From: Chromobacterium sphagni
Lineage (GTDB): Bacteria; Pseudomonadota; Gammaproteobacteria; Burkholderiales; Chromobacteriaceae
DNA length: 64,000 nucleotides
Direction of reading: 5' to 3'
Assembly (NCBI RefSeq): GCF_001855555.1
Contig: NZ_MKCT01000001.1
Span: 1,205,625-1,269,624 of the forward strand
The translations under genes were made by a program, and so were the position numbers. This document shows positions 26,456 to 35,672 of the stretch, one piece after another. How positions within the stretch are numbered: the stretch's first letter is position 1; every line of letters starts with the position of its first letter. The notes under the pieces are model-generated. The model was given only the letters and a program-made list of their open reading frames with translations, made no database searches and had not been told where the DNA came from.

Positions 26456-26483
26456 AAAAGCCGGGCTCCGTGAGGAGCCCGGC
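26454..26483 (-). terminator. Terminator of the CsgG-like operon
   Basis: GCCGGGCTCC (26460-26469) and GGAGCCCGGC (26474-26483) form a 10-bp stem. The T tract lies on the minus strand (A run 26454-26459 on plus), so it mainly serves the minus-strand operon while also closing the M13 gene. Confidence 0.8.
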
Positions 26484-26509
26484 TGTCGGCATGGCGCGCG
26501 GCTCAGCCC

Positions 26510-27838
26510 TTACCACTTGTCCTTGTCGGCGGCGAACATGCCGCCTTCGGACTTGTGCTTTTTGGCGGCGGCCTTCTTGCCGGCCGCCGGCGCGGAGGCT
26601 TCGGCCCTGGCCGTCGGCGCGGTCGCCAGCTCACGTAGTTGCAGGCCGCCCGGGGGCACCTGTTCCAGCGGCATCCGCACATTTTCCAGATGGCCTTGCG
26701 ACATCGTCGGCGTGACTTTGTCCACCACCACTTCGCAGCAGTCGTACTCGGCGCGGCCCAGCGATTGCCCAGTCTGCGGGTCCTTCACTTCCTGGCCCAG
26801 CGAAACCAGCTTATAGCGAGAGCCTTCGCGGACGGACTGGCCGCCCTGGCTGAGGATCACGTTGTTGCCGGTGCGCGAGGCCACGGTGATCGGAAAGGTC
26901 CTGACCAGGATGGCGCTGACGATGCGGTCGACAATCTGGCCCTCCATGCCGCGGCGGATGCCGTCGGCGGCGCCGTCGCCCAGCTTGCCGCTATTGCCGC
27001 TGAGCATGCTGGACAGCTGCACTTGGCGGTTGGCCACGTTGATGACGCGCTGGGACAGGTTCCAGCTACCCTTGCCCTTGTCGTAGCCGAAGGCCGTGAT
27101 GTGTCCGGTCCAGATCAGGTCCGCGCTGAGCGCCTGGCTGATCTTGGAGCGTTCGGCCGACGGTGTTTGCCCAGAGCTGATCATGTCCAGCTCCTGCTGC
27201 ACGTCATCGCTCAGCTCGCGGTCCAGTACCGAGAAACGCCCTGTGTTGGTCAGCGCGTCCAGCGTCTGCTGGTGGATTTCGCTGGCAATCTGCGCGGCAG
27301 GCACCTGGATGCCGGCTACTTTGAACGCCTCCTTGTCGATGTACACCGGGCCGACCACGATCTTCAGCTTGCCGGCGCTGGCAGGCTGCGAGAACTTGGC
27401 GATCTTGGCTTCGATGGTGGCTTTGTAGCTCTTGCTCAGCAGACCGGGCTCTTCCATCTTCACCAGCTTGAAGCCGGTGACCACGCCGCCGGACTCCTGC
27501 GCGACGTACTCGGTGAAAGCATGGGCGCTCAGTTGCTCGGCGTCCTTGCCGGCGGCGGCGGACAGCACCATCTTGACCTGTTCCGAGGCCATGTCGAAGG
27601 ATGCGCCGTTGGTCTGTTTGATGGCCAGCTTCAGCGCTTCCTCCACCGCTTCGGCGGCGGAGGCGCCGTTGCCGGTCGCGGTGGCCGCCACCGAGTCCAG
27701 CTTGCCTACATCCGGCAACGCCTGGCCTGCGGCGCTGGCCGGCTCAGGCCTGGACGCGCTGGCGGCGTCGTCTTTGTGCGAGCACGCCATCAGGCCCAGG
27801 GCCAGTGTGGCTGCGCCCATCACCTGTCGCAATTTCAT
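26510..27838 (-). CDS. CsgG/HfaB-family outer-membrane lipoprotein
   Basis: A 442-residue lipoprotein with lipobox LMAC (Cys19). The core from about residue 155 resembles CsgG: VAGIQVPAAQIASEI, then DALTNTGRFSVLDRELSDDVQQEL, and a later segment ending in FPITVASRTGNNVILSQGG. CsgG forms the nonameric pore for curli secretion; relatives anchor holdfasts or act in other export roles. An N-terminal region of about 110 residues and a lysine-rich tail are extra. AAGGAGA precedes the ATG. It is the last gene of a four-gene operon of exported proteins and has no curlin-like gene nearby. Confidence 0.75.
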   Translation of the reverse strand: MKLRQVMGAATLALGLMACSHKDDAASASRPEPASAAGQALPDVGKLDSVAATATGNGASAAEAVEEALKLAIKQTNGASFDMASEQVKMVLSAAAGKDAEQLSAHAFTEYVAQESGGVVTGFKLVKMEEPGLLSKSYKATIEAKIAKFSQPASAGKLKIVVGPVYIDKEAFKVAGIQVPAAQIASEIHQQTLDALTNTGRFSVLDRELSDDVQQELDMISSGQTPSAERSKISQALSADLIWTGHITAFGYDKGKGSWNLSQRVINVANRQVQLSSMLSGNSGKLGDGAADGIRRGMEGQIVDRIVSAILVRTFPITVASRTGNNVILSQGGQSVREGSRYKLVSLGQEVKDPQTGQSLGRAEYDCCEVVVDKVTPTMSQGHLENVRMPLEQVPPGGLQLRELATAPTARAEASAPAAGKKAAAKKHKSEGGMFAADKDKW

Positions 27839-27867
27839 GTCGTCTCCTTAGGATGGCGTCGCTGCGA

Positions 27868-28509
27868 TCACAGCGCCGAAGTGGCGTCCTTGGGAACCGG
27901 GATGTCGTTGCTCTTGGCAAAGCTCACCGCCTGTTTCAGCGCCTCATAGAGGTTCTTGCTGTTGGACGGCAGGCTAGTGACGATGTAAGCGCCGGAAGAC
28001 AGCTTGGGCAGGTCAAGCGGAGAGGCGGCGGCCAGCGCGTTTTTGAAGCCGCTGAACTGGTTGGCCATCTTGGTGTACTTCAGCATGCCCTTGCCCAGCG
28101 AGGCGAGGCCATCGGCGTAGGTTTTCTTGGACTCGGCGTCCATGGCGCTGCCGGCATTCTTCTGGCGCTCGCTGATGATCTTGGATACATCGCTCTGCAC
28201 CGAGTCGGCCTTGCTCAGGTTGTCCTTGGTGGCGCCGGAGGTCAGGGCGTCGGCCTCGGCCTTGGCCAGCGCCGCCGCGTCCTTGGCGCCCAGCGCCGAG
28301 GCCATCAGCGACTGCGCCATCAGTACCTGCTTGTTGGCGCCGGTGTAGGACTCCACCAGTTGCTGTTGCTGGCCGACCAGATCGCCGCCGCTGGCGTTGC
28401 TGCCGGCCGCGCCGGTCAGGCTGGTCACGGCGTCGAACATGCCGGCCTGGGTTTGGATGGAAGTCAGGGTCAGGGCGGCCAGGGCCGATACGATCAAAGT
28501 CTTGCGCAT
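27868..28509 (-). CDS. Exported protein of unknown function, CsgG operon
   Basis: A 213-residue protein with a clear signal peptide (RKTLIVSALAALTLTSIQTQA) and a mature part rich in alanine, serine and lysine that looks largely helical. I see no catalytic motif and do not recognise a family. The ATG at 28509 has GGAG six bases upstream; the ATG at 28515 overlaps that site. It lies 29 bases before the CsgG-like gene and could be its export cargo or periplasmic partner. Confidence 0.65.
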   Translation of the reverse strand: MRKTLIVSALAALTLTSIQTQAGMFDAVTSLTGAAGSNASGGDLVGQQQQLVESYTGANKQVLMAQSLMASALGAKDAAALAKAEADALTSGATKDNLSKADSVQSDVSKIISERQKNAGSAMDAESKKTYADGLASLGKGMLKYTKMANQFSGFKNALAAASPLDLPKLSSGAYIVTSLPSNSKNLYEALKQAVSFAKSNDIPVPKDATSAL

Positions 28510-28559
28510 TTTCATCTCCAAAATATTCAAATTTTCAGGTGGAACGGGGAAATACCGGC

Positions 28560-29618
28560 TTATTTGATGCCGTTGTTGGTCATCTGGCTCAGTAGCTCGC
28601 GGGCCACTTCTTCAGCTGCCTTTTTCAAAGCGTTGGTTTGCGCCTCTTCTTCGGTGGGGCCGAGACCGGCGGCCTGGATCGGACCGACTTCGGCCTTGGT
28701 TTCCGGGATGGCGTCGCTGGCATCCAGCAGTTTGCCGGTTGCGGCGACCGATACCCGGAACATGCCGGTGGCCGGATCGGTGTCGGCCAGGCGCACGTCC
28801 AGCGTGCCGTAGGCGATGTAGGGCACCTTGGCGTTCTGCAGGCCGGCGGCGACGTCGCGCTCGGTCTTGGGCTGCAGGTCATTGCCGGACTTGAAGTCGG
28901 CTTCGACGTTCTTGATCTTCAGCAGGCCCTTGCTGTACGGCTCCAGATAGGCGGCGTCCACCACCTTGAAGCCGGCGCCGGCGAATACGCCGTTGAACAC
29001 GCTTTTCAGGTAGTTGCTGGGGAAGATGGCGTAGGTCTTCTTGGTGGCTTTGCGGGTGGTGCTGCCGCCGGTTTCGGCGGATTCGCGGTATTGCGCGCCG
29101 CCGCGGCCTGCCTTGCCCTGGGCTTTCACTTCCACCGACTGGTATTCGCGATCATCGAAACGCTGCGAGGAGTCTGTCTGGCGCGAGACGAAGATGAAGG
29201 TCAGCTTGGATTTCTGGCCGTTGTTGGCTTGGGCGACTCCCGACGACGCCTTCACCGCGTTATTCAGTTGCGAGACATTGAGGGTGGCGCGGATGGTGAC
29301 GGTGTACTGGCCCATGTCCGGACGGTCTTCTTCATTCAGGATGGTGCTGTCCAGGATGTAGCGGTCCGGGTCGGCCTTCACTTTCTCGCGGATGGCGTCC
29401 AGGTTTTGCGACTGGGCATCGCCGGCTTCGGCGTAGTACTTATCGATGGCTTTCAACTGGGCCTGCAGCAGCGCTTGCGCCCGCACTTCGGGGGTGACTT
29501 TCCGGCCGAACAGCGAGGATTCGTATTTGACGGTAGCTTGGCCTTTCGCAGTGGCGGTGGCGGCTAGCGCCTGCCCGCCGCACAGCAGCATGAGGGCGAT
29601 GAGAAGGAAGCGGATCAT
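28560..29618 (-). CDS. Exported protein of unknown function, CsgG operon
   Basis: A 352-residue protein with a signal peptide ending QALAATA. The N-terminal third (VRAQALLQAQLKAIDKYYAE) resembles the small repeated helical units found in LPP20-like and CsgG-associated proteins. The C-terminal part (VPYIAYGTLDVRLADTD and LGPTEEEAQTNALKKAAEEVARELL) has the strand-then-helix layout seen in proteins that assemble at outer-membrane rings. It overlaps the preceding gene by ATGA. The family assignment is weak. Confidence 0.6.
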   Translation of the reverse strand: MIRFLLIALMLLCGGQALAATATAKGQATVKYESSLFGRKVTPEVRAQALLQAQLKAIDKYYAEAGDAQSQNLDAIREKVKADPDRYILDSTILNEEDRPDMGQYTVTIRATLNVSQLNNAVKASSGVAQANNGQKSKLTFIFVSRQTDSSQRFDDREYQSVEVKAQGKAGRGGAQYRESAETGGSTTRKATKKTYAIFPSNYLKSVFNGVFAGAGFKVVDAAYLEPYSKGLLKIKNVEADFKSGNDLQPKTERDVAAGLQNAKVPYIAYGTLDVRLADTDPATGMFRVSVAATGKLLDASDAIPETKAEVGPIQAAGLGPTEEEAQTNALKKAAEEVARELLSQMTNNGIK

Positions 29619-30781
29619 TGACAGGCTTTCAATAATTGTTGAGTGGTGGTGATCTGTTTGTCGATGTCGGGGGCGTTGGTCGCGGACTTCAGCCAGTCGC
29701 TGCGATTGCCCGCCAGATTGTCGGCCAGCTTGGCGAACAGGCCCTTGATCGCGTCGTGATAGGCCGGATAGTCGTCGATATTGTCCTGGCTGGCTGGAAC
29801 CAGCTTGACTTCGCCGTTCTTGAAGTCGGCGTCGAGATAGCTTTTGCCGGAAACCGGCTCCTGGATGTTGACGTGGGCATAGGCACCGTAGATGTAGCTG
29901 CTGCCCGCGCTGGCCTCGCCGCTCTTGATGCGGCGGAATTTCGGAATGTCGAGGGCGATGCTGTAATCGGCTTCGGGCAGCTTGAGCATGAAGACTTCGC
30001 CGTCGGAGATGCGCATGGACATGACATTGCCGATGGCATAGCCCTTGCTGTACGGCAGCAGCGGCACGCCAGTCTTGCTGGACAGGTTTTCCGCGAACAG
30101 ATCGGCGGCCCAGGCCTCGGCTGTGCCCGGAATCCGGGTCAACTCGGCCGGCAGTGCCTTGCGCGCCTCGTCACCGATGTTCACCTTGGCAACTTGCAGA
30201 AAACGCGGCACATGTTCCGGAATGCTGGCGTCGCGCATGATGTCAGCGAAACGCTGGATGATGCCCGGCTTGCCCTGGTCGCCGTAGTACAGCGAGGCAA
30301 AGCGCTGCTGCATCTCCTGCGGGCTGGGGTCATGGTCGACCAAGTCCAGATAGGTGAAGCTGAATGGATAGGCGCGCAGCACGGTCATGTTCTTGAAGTC
30401 GAAGAACATCGCCTGGGCTCGGACCTGGGTCATTAGCTTGGCTACGCCGTCGAAGCGTTCTTTGGATACGGTTTCACCGGTGATCAGCAGGGTGGCTACC
30501 ACCGCCTGATCCTGTCCTTTCAGCGTGGTCAGCCCGTTCCGGTTCAATTCGAAATGCTGCGGTTTGTCCTGCGCTAGCTTGGCCGCCAACTGCTGATTGA
30601 GCGGCTTGCCTTGCGTCGCCAATGTTTTTTCCAGCAACAGGCTGTATGGGAAGCGGGCCGGGATGGATTTGCTGTCGCCGGAATAGGATAGCCCGGCGAA
30701 AGTGACCGTAGCGGCATCGCCGAGAACCGGCGCCAGCAGCAGACAGGCCGTCAACAATAGAGAGCGGAGTGAGGTGTGCAC
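29615..30781 (-). CDS. Exported protein of unknown function, first gene of the CsgG operon
   Basis: A 388-residue protein. I chose the GTG at 30781, which follows AAGGAAA and gives a normal signal peptide (TSLRSLLLTACLLLAPVLGDA). ATGs at 30835 and 30850 would add a long basic extension, and 30850 lies at the predicted transcription start. The mature protein has no motif I recognise; the middle segment MFFDFKNMTVLRAYPFSFTYLD and the FAENLSSKTGVPLLPY segment may aid family searches. It starts the four-gene exported module. Confidence 0.6.
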   Translation of the reverse strand: MHTSLRSLLLTACLLLAPVLGDAATVTFAGLSYSGDSKSIPARFPYSLLLEKTLATQGKPLNQQLAAKLAQDKPQHFELNRNGLTTLKGQDQAVVATLLITGETVSKERFDGVAKLMTQVRAQAMFFDFKNMTVLRAYPFSFTYLDLVDHDPSPQEMQQRFASLYYGDQGKPGIIQRFADIMRDASIPEHVPRFLQVAKVNIGDEARKALPAELTRIPGTAEAWAADLFAENLSSKTGVPLLPYSKGYAIGNVMSMRISDGEVFMLKLPEADYSIALDIPKFRRIKSGEASAGSSYIYGAYAHVNIQEPVSGKSYLDADFKNGEVKLVPASQDNIDDYPAYHDAIKGLFAKLADNLAGNRSDWLKSATNAPDIDKQITTTQQLLKACQ

Positions 30782-30859
30782 AGAGAGGTGTTTCCTTGGG
30801 TTTGATCGCGGCAGGCGGGGCCTGACCGCGCGCATGGCCAATACATTCAATATGTTGAG

Positions 30860-30888
30860 ATTATACTATTAGGATAGAATTTTTGAAT
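30860..30888 (-). promoter_or_regulatory. Likely promoter of the CsgG-like operon
   Basis: On the minus strand a perfect TATAAT (30860-30865 read in reverse) is preceded at a 17-base spacing by TTCAAA, inside an AT-rich stretch. It predicts transcription starting near 30853. Confidence 0.5.
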
Positions 30889-30969
30889 ATTGTAAATATT
30901 TTGAAACTAGTATTGTCATGAACTGGGGCAAGGTGAAGGGATGTCAGCTGCGGGGAGGGGAGGGGAAAT

Positions 30970-30998
30970 AAGAAAGCGGCTCCACTGTGGGAGCCGCT
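30970..30998 (-). terminator. Terminator of the YfaZ-like gene
   Basis: AGCGGCTCC (30975-30983) pairs with GGAGCCGCT (30990-30998). Read on the minus strand the stem is followed by TTCTTATTT. Confidence 0.7.
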
Positions 30999-31024
30999 GT
31001 AGCGGGTACCGCCGCGAGGCGGAC

Positions 31025-31555
31025 CTAGAAGCTCAGGCCGGCGCCCAGATAGGCGCCGTCGGCCAGCCGGCGGCTGCGGCTGTCGTCCTGGCGGCGGATG
31101 TCGAAATAGCGGTAGCCGGCTTCCACGCTGACCGGGCCGAGCACATTCCAGCGCACGCCGGCGGAATAGTCGCTGACGCGGTTGACGCTGCCGCTGGCGA
31201 AACTGTCGGGCGCGTAATAGGCCTGGCCGAACAGATTGATCTTGGGCGCGATCTCGAAATTGGCGCGGCCGCCCACCAGCGCGGCGCTGGCGGAGCCGCT
31301 GTCAGGCGACAGCGCCATCAGCTTGCCGCCAGCGGCTACCGTCAGCGGCCCCAGCGGCAGCGCGAACTCCAGGCCGGCGCCGCCGGCGCCGCCCTTGTGG
31401 TCGTCATGCAGGTAGTCGAGGCTGATGCCCAGACCCAGGCCGTTGGGGGTGCGGGTGAATTGCTGGGTGCCGTTGCCGGCGCCGAAGATGTAATCGGCGG
31501 CATGGGCGCCGCCGGCCAGGCTGGTCAGCGCCAGCGCGAAAGCCAGATGTTTCAT
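31025..31555 (-). CDS. YfaZ-family outer-membrane protein
   Basis: A 176-residue protein with a signal peptide ending HAA, then alternating beta strands typical of a small outer-membrane barrel. YfaZ-like elements are LGLGISLDYLHDDHKGGAGG, the GRANFEIAPKINLFGQAYYAPDSF segment and the C-terminal AYLGAGLSF, which ends in phenylalanine as barrel proteins do. The role of YfaZ is unknown. It is monocistronic and ends at a hairpin. Confidence 0.82.
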   Translation of the reverse strand: MKHLAFALALTSLAGGAHAADYIFGAGNGTQQFTRTPNGLGLGISLDYLHDDHKGGAGGAGLEFALPLGPLTVAAGGKLMALSPDSGSASAALVGGRANFEIAPKINLFGQAYYAPDSFASGSVNRVSDYSAGVRWNVLGPVSVEAGYRYFDIRRQDDSRSRRLADGAYLGAGLSF

Positions 31556-31617
31556 TGGTCACATTCCTGGAGTAGTTTAAGCAGCAACAGATAGTGACCA
31601 ATTGCTAAAAAACAAGT

Positions 31618-32250
31618 TCAGCTCTCCAAATGTTGCTCCAGCGACAGCAGGCGGGTTTTCAGCGCCGCCACCTCGGCCTCCAGCGCGGCGACGCGGCCGG
31701 TGAGGCCGACGTCTATCATCTCGCAGGGCGCGGCGGCTTCCGCCAGCTGCGGCTCGCCGCACAGCAGGTGGCACCAGCGCGCCTCGCGTTCGCCGGGCTG
31801 GCGCTCCAGCTTCTGCACCAGCGGCGGGTATTTGTCGGCCAACGCCGCCAGCGCGGTTTCCACTTCGTCCACGCCGGAGAAGCCGTAGATGCGGCCGGAG
31901 CGGGTGCGGATCTCGGCGCCGGTCTGCGGGCCGCGCAGCATCAGCAAGGCCAATGCCGCCTGCCTGGCGCCGTCGATATTCCACTCGTAGCTGAGGCGGT
32001 GCTCGTACTTGGCGACGCGGCTGCCGGCCGGCAGCCTCTCGCCCACCAGCCGTTTGGCGATCAGCGCGTCCAGCGCCGCGCTGATGTCGGCGTCGGACAG
32101 CTGCATCACCGGTTCGCGGCTGGTCAGCTGGTTGCAGGCGCTGGAGAGGCCGTTCAGCGTCATCGGATAGGCGTCGGGCGTCAGCGCCTGCTTCTCCACC
32201 AGCGCGCCCAGCACGCGCACTTCGATCGGGTCCAGTTGGTGCGTGTCCAT
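31618..32250 (-). CDS. YceH/DUF480 family protein
   Basis: A 210-residue protein of the YceH (UPF0502) family with two winged-helix-like domains. It opens with LDPIEVRVLGALVEKQALTP and YPMTLNGLSSACNQLTSREPV, carries a second domain with LMLRGPQTGAEIRTRS, and ends in a short coiled coil (VAALEAEVAALKTRLLSLE). GGAGG precedes the ATG at 32250; the frame is open further upstream without support. No enzymatic role is known. Confidence 0.9.
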   Translation of the reverse strand: MDTHQLDPIEVRVLGALVEKQALTPDAYPMTLNGLSSACNQLTSREPVMQLSDADISAALDALIAKRLVGERLPAGSRVAKYEHRLSYEWNIDGARQAALALLMLRGPQTGAEIRTRSGRIYGFSGVDEVETALAALADKYPPLVQKLERQPGEREARWCHLLCGEPQLAEAAAPCEMIDVGLTGRVAALEAEVAALKTRLLSLEQHLES

Positions 32251-32314
32251 ACATCCTCCACTGCTAGATTCAATACAGACATCATCGCACCAAACCCAGG
32301 CCCGGCCCAGCTTT

Positions 32315-33847
32315 TCAGCCCTGCTCGCGGCGCTCCAGCGCCTCCAGCTGGCGCAGGCGGCGGATCTCGCGCTTGCGGCCGTCGCGCTCCTCCTCATCCA
32401 GCGCGCGGTACAGCGACACCGCCATGCCTATCATGATCAGCATGAAGGGCAGCGCGCTGACGATCAGCACCGCCTGCAGGCCCTTCAGGCCGCCGCTCTG
32501 CAGCAGGATCAGCGCCACCGCGGCCAGCAGCACGCCCCAGATCAGCTTGACCTTGTGGCTGGGGTTGAGGCTGCCGCCGCTGGTGAACATGCCCAGCACG
32601 AAGGTGGCGGAGTCGGCCGAGGTGACGAAGAAGATGATCACCAGCGTCATCGCCAGCAAGGACAGCAGGCGGCCGCCGGGCAAGTGGTCGAACATCACGT
32701 AGAGCGCGGTGGAAACGTCGCTCTTCACCGCGCCGACCAGATCGGCGCCGGCGAACAGCTGCAGGTCCAGCGCGGTGCCGCCGAAGGCGGAGAACCAGAC
32801 GAAGCTGGCCAGCGCAGGCACCAGGAGCACGCCGACGATGAACTCGCGTATGGTGCGACCGCGCGAGACGCGGGCGATGAACATGCCGACAAACGGCGCC
32901 CAGGTCACCCACCAGGCCCAGTAGAACAGCGTCCAGTTGGCCATCCAGGTGCCCTGGCTGAACGGCGACATGCGCAGGCTGGTGCTGGTGAGGTTGCCCA
33001 GGTAGTCGCCCAGCGTGGTGGTGAAGGTGTCGAAGATGAAGCCGGTGGGTCCCAGCACCACCACCGCCAGGAACAGCAGGATGGCCAGCAGGATGTTGAG
33101 GTTGGACAGCCACTTGATGCCGCGCGACAGGCCGGTCAGCGAGGACAGCAGGAACAGCAGGGTGGCGATCGCCACGATGGACACCGTCAGCAGCGTGGAC
33201 GGCGCGATGCCGAACAGCATCTTCAACCCGCTCTCGATCTGCAGCGTGCCGAAGCCCAGCGTGGTGGCGACGCCGAACACGGTGGCCAGCACCGCCAGCA
33301 CGTCGATGGCGGTGCCGATCGGGCCATCGACCTTGTCGCCCAAGAGCGGGCGGAAGGCGGCGCTGATCAGGCCGGGCTGGCCACGGTTGAACTTGAAGTA
33401 GGCCAGCACCAGCGCGGTGAGGCTGTACACCGCCCACGGATGCAGGCCCCAGTGGAAGAAGGCGTGGCGCATCGCGGCGCGGGCGGCGTCAGCCGATTGC
33501 GGGGCGACGCCGCTGCTTGCCGGCGTGGCGAAGTGGGAGATCGGCTCGGCCACGCCCCAGAACACCAGGCCTATGCCCATGCCGGCGGAAAATAGCATGG
33601 AAAACCAGCTCAGCCGCGAGAATTCCGGCTCCTCGTCCTCCTTGCCCAGGCGGATGTGGCCGAAGCGGCCAAAGGCCAGATACAGCGCGAACACCAGGAA
33701 GCCGAACACCGACAGCAGATAGAACCAGCCGAAGCGGGAAATGGTGAAGCTCAGCCACTGGCCGGTGGCCGAGGCCATCTGCTCCGGAGCCAGCACGCCC
33801 CAGAGCGCGAACAATACGGTGAATAACAGCGATAGTCGTAAAACCAT
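32315..33847 (-). CDS. BCCT-family betaine/carnitine/choline transporter
   Basis: A 510-residue, 12-span secondary transporter. Family hallmarks are GMGIGLVFWGVAEPISHF near residue 95, FFHWGLHPWAVY near 140, and the aromatic box and following loop NWTLFYWAWWVTWAPFVGMF and RVSRGRTIREFI near 320-350. Members import compatible solutes with Na+ or H+. It lacks the long C-terminal osmosensory tail of BetP. AAGGAG lies six bases upstream of the ATG. The 403-base divergent gap to tlyA holds AT-rich promoter DNA (34070-34140). Confidence 0.92.
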   Translation of the reverse strand: MVLRLSLLFTVLFALWGVLAPEQMASATGQWLSFTISRFGWFYLLSVFGFLVFALYLAFGRFGHIRLGKEDEEPEFSRLSWFSMLFSAGMGIGLVFWGVAEPISHFATPASSGVAPQSADAARAAMRHAFFHWGLHPWAVYSLTALVLAYFKFNRGQPGLISAAFRPLLGDKVDGPIGTAIDVLAVLATVFGVATTLGFGTLQIESGLKMLFGIAPSTLLTVSIVAIATLLFLLSSLTGLSRGIKWLSNLNILLAILLFLAVVVLGPTGFIFDTFTTTLGDYLGNLTSTSLRMSPFSQGTWMANWTLFYWAWWVTWAPFVGMFIARVSRGRTIREFIVGVLLVPALASFVWFSAFGGTALDLQLFAGADLVGAVKSDVSTALYVMFDHLPGGRLLSLLAMTLVIIFFVTSADSATFVLGMFTSGGSLNPSHKVKLIWGVLLAAVALILLQSGGLKGLQAVLIVSALPFMLIMIGMAVSLYRALDEEERDGRKREIRRLRQLEALERREQG

Positions 33848-34250
33848 CAGGACTCCTTGGAGTGGCGGCGACGCCGGGCCTCGCGCGAGGCGCGTCGCCG
33901 TACGGGATGGGAAGATTGACGACTCGAAGGCGAGCGCCGCTGGCGGAGCCGGCAGGGGCCGGGGCATTCCGCGTTGCCCGGCGGTTCGGGCGGATAGCTG
34001 ACGGAGTCAGCCTGTTTGCATTTCCGGATGTCGCGCGGTTCGCGAAAATGGCCGGAATTCAGGCTGCTTCCTGTTGAATAATTGAATAAAATCAATCAAT
34101 TGTTTTTTAGATTAACATTATTAGCATTTTCTTGTAAACCTTTGCGGCGCAATTGGCGCTATCGCGGCGGCGCAGCGCGGGCGCTTGACAGCGCCCGGCG
34201 GCTTCTCCACCCTGTCGCGTTTCATTGCCAAGCCGCCGCGGGGAGCGCGC
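33848..34250. other. 403-base divergent gap between BCCT transporter and tlyA
   Basis: An AT-rich stretch at about 34070-34140 contains overlapping ATTGA/TCAAT repeats and is the likely promoter zone for both genes. The rest is GC-rich with no supported frame. I saw no known riboswitch. Confidence 0.4.
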
Positions 34251-34997
34251 ATGATCCGAATCGATATTTTGCTGGTGGAACAAGGGCTTGCCGCGTCGCG
34301 CACCGCCGCGCAGAACCTGATCGCCGCCGGCCGCGTCAGCCACCAGGGCGTGGTGGTGGCCAAGCCCAGCCAGAAGTTTCCGCCGCACGCGGAATTCGCG
34401 GTGGTGGCCGATGCGGCGGACCGCTATGTGTCGCGCGGCGGCCTGAAGATGCTGGGCGCGCTGAAAGCCGCCGGCCTGAGCGTCGATGGCTGGAGCGCGC
34501 TGGATGTCGGCCAGTCCACCGGCGGCTTCAGCGATTGCCTGCTGCAATCCGGCGCGCGCCGGGTGGTGGGGGTGGATGTCGGCCACGACCAGTTGCACCA
34601 GCGCTTGCGCGACGACGCGCGGGTGCGCTATTTCGAGGGCGTCAACGCCCGCGCGCTGGACCACGCCGCGCTGCTGGCGGCCAATGATGGCGACGGCTTC
34701 GACCTGATGGTGTGCGACGTGTCCTTCATCTCGCTGAGCCTGGTGCTGCCGTCGGCGCTGCCGCTGCTCAAGCCGGGGGCGCGGCTGCTCAGCCTGGTCA
34801 AGCCGCAGTTCGAGGTGGGGCGGGAGGGATTGTCCAAGGGCGGCATCGTCCGCGACGCCAACCTCTATCCGCTGGTGCAGGACAAGATCAACCGGGTGCT
34901 GGCCGAGCAGAACATGCGGGTGCTGGCCTGGTTCGACAGCCCGATCAAGGGCGGCGACGGCAACCACGAGTTCTTCGTGCATGCCGTACGTCGCTGA
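34251..34997 (+). CDS. tlyA: TlyA-family rRNA methyltransferase (S4 domain plus FtsJ fold)
   Basis: A 248-residue protein. Residues 1-60 form an S4 RNA-binding domain (RIDILLVEQGLAASRTAAQ), then a Rossmann methyltransferase with ALDVGQSTGGFSDCLLQSGA as the AdoMet loop and VCDVSFISL. Family members 2'-O-methylate 16S and 23S rRNA, though annotated as hemolysins in older work. GGGAG lies five bases before the ATG. It converges on the universal stress gene with a six-base gap. Confidence 0.9.
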   Translation: MIRIDILLVEQGLAASRTAAQNLIAAGRVSHQGVVVAKPSQKFPPHAEFAVVADAADRYVSRGGLKMLGALKAAGLSVDGWSALDVGQSTGGFSDCLLQSGARRVVGVDVGHDQLHQRLRDDARVRYFEGVNARALDHAALLAANDGDGFDLMVCDVSFISLSLVLPSALPLLKPGARLLSLVKPQFEVGREGLSKGGIVRDANLYPLVQDKINRVLAEQNMRVLAWFDSPIKGGDGNHEFFVHAVRR

Positions 34998-35003
34998 GCG
35001 GGA

Positions 35004-35480
35004 TCACTCCACGCTGATGTCTTCATCTTCCTGGCTGCGCACGATCAGCAACGGGCAGTGGCTGCGGCGCAGCACGTCCTGGGCGAAGCTGCCCATGAAC
35101 AGGTGGGCAAGGCCGCTGCGGCCGTGGGTGCCCAGCACGATCAGATCGGCCTGCTGCGCGCGGGCATAGCCTATCAGCAGGTCAGCCAAGTCGTGGCCGC
35201 CTTCCCAGCTTTTCTCCAGATGGCTGAGCACATTGACGAGGCCGGCGTTGCGCGCCAGTTGCTGCGCGCGCGCCAGCGCCTCCTGGCCCTGTTGCAGCGC
35301 CAGGTCGTAGCCGGGGTCGCCGGCGTAGACGCCCAGGCTGTCCACGACCAGATCGCGCAGGCTGGCGATGTGCACCAGCGTCAGCCGGGCGTCGCTGAAC
35401 TTGGCCAGACGGATGGCCTCGTGCAAGGCTTTGTCGGAGTTGTTGCTGCCGTCTATCGCGGCGATGATGTGGCGGTACAT
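35004..35480 (-). CDS. Universal stress protein (UspA family)
   Basis: A 158-residue UspA-fold protein. It opens MYRHIIAAIDGSNNSDKAL and closes with the nucleotide-binding pattern LGTHGRSGLAHLFMGSFAQDVLRRSHCPLLIV, which fits an ATP-binding subgroup. AAGGAG precedes the ATG at 35480. Monocistronic; the 434-base region upstream is hairpin-rich. Confidence 0.92.
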   Translation of the reverse strand: MYRHIIAAIDGSNNSDKALHEAIRLAKFSDARLTLVHIASLRDLVVDSLGVYAGDPGYDLALQQGQEALARAQQLARNAGLVNVLSHLEKSWEGGHDLADLLIGYARAQQADLIVLGTHGRSGLAHLFMGSFAQDVLRRSHCPLLIVRSQEDEDISVE

Positions 35481-35672
35481 CTGCAGCTCCTTCGAGAAAC
35501 ACCAACTTGGTGGGATGCCTTCAGCATAACCCGGCTTGACTGGCGGCGTCTCGCCGGGAGTGAGCAGGAGTGTTGATCCAGAGCAATCAAGCGAGTGTTG
35601 CCCTGCAGTTGGAGACGCATGCAATTGGATTGCCGTGTCGGCAGCCACCATATCCTCTTTGGCCTGTGCCGG

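Noticed and set aside
26510..30781. Curli operon
   Set aside because: Only the CsgG-like pore is recognisable; no curlin repeats, CsgE, CsgF or CsgD.
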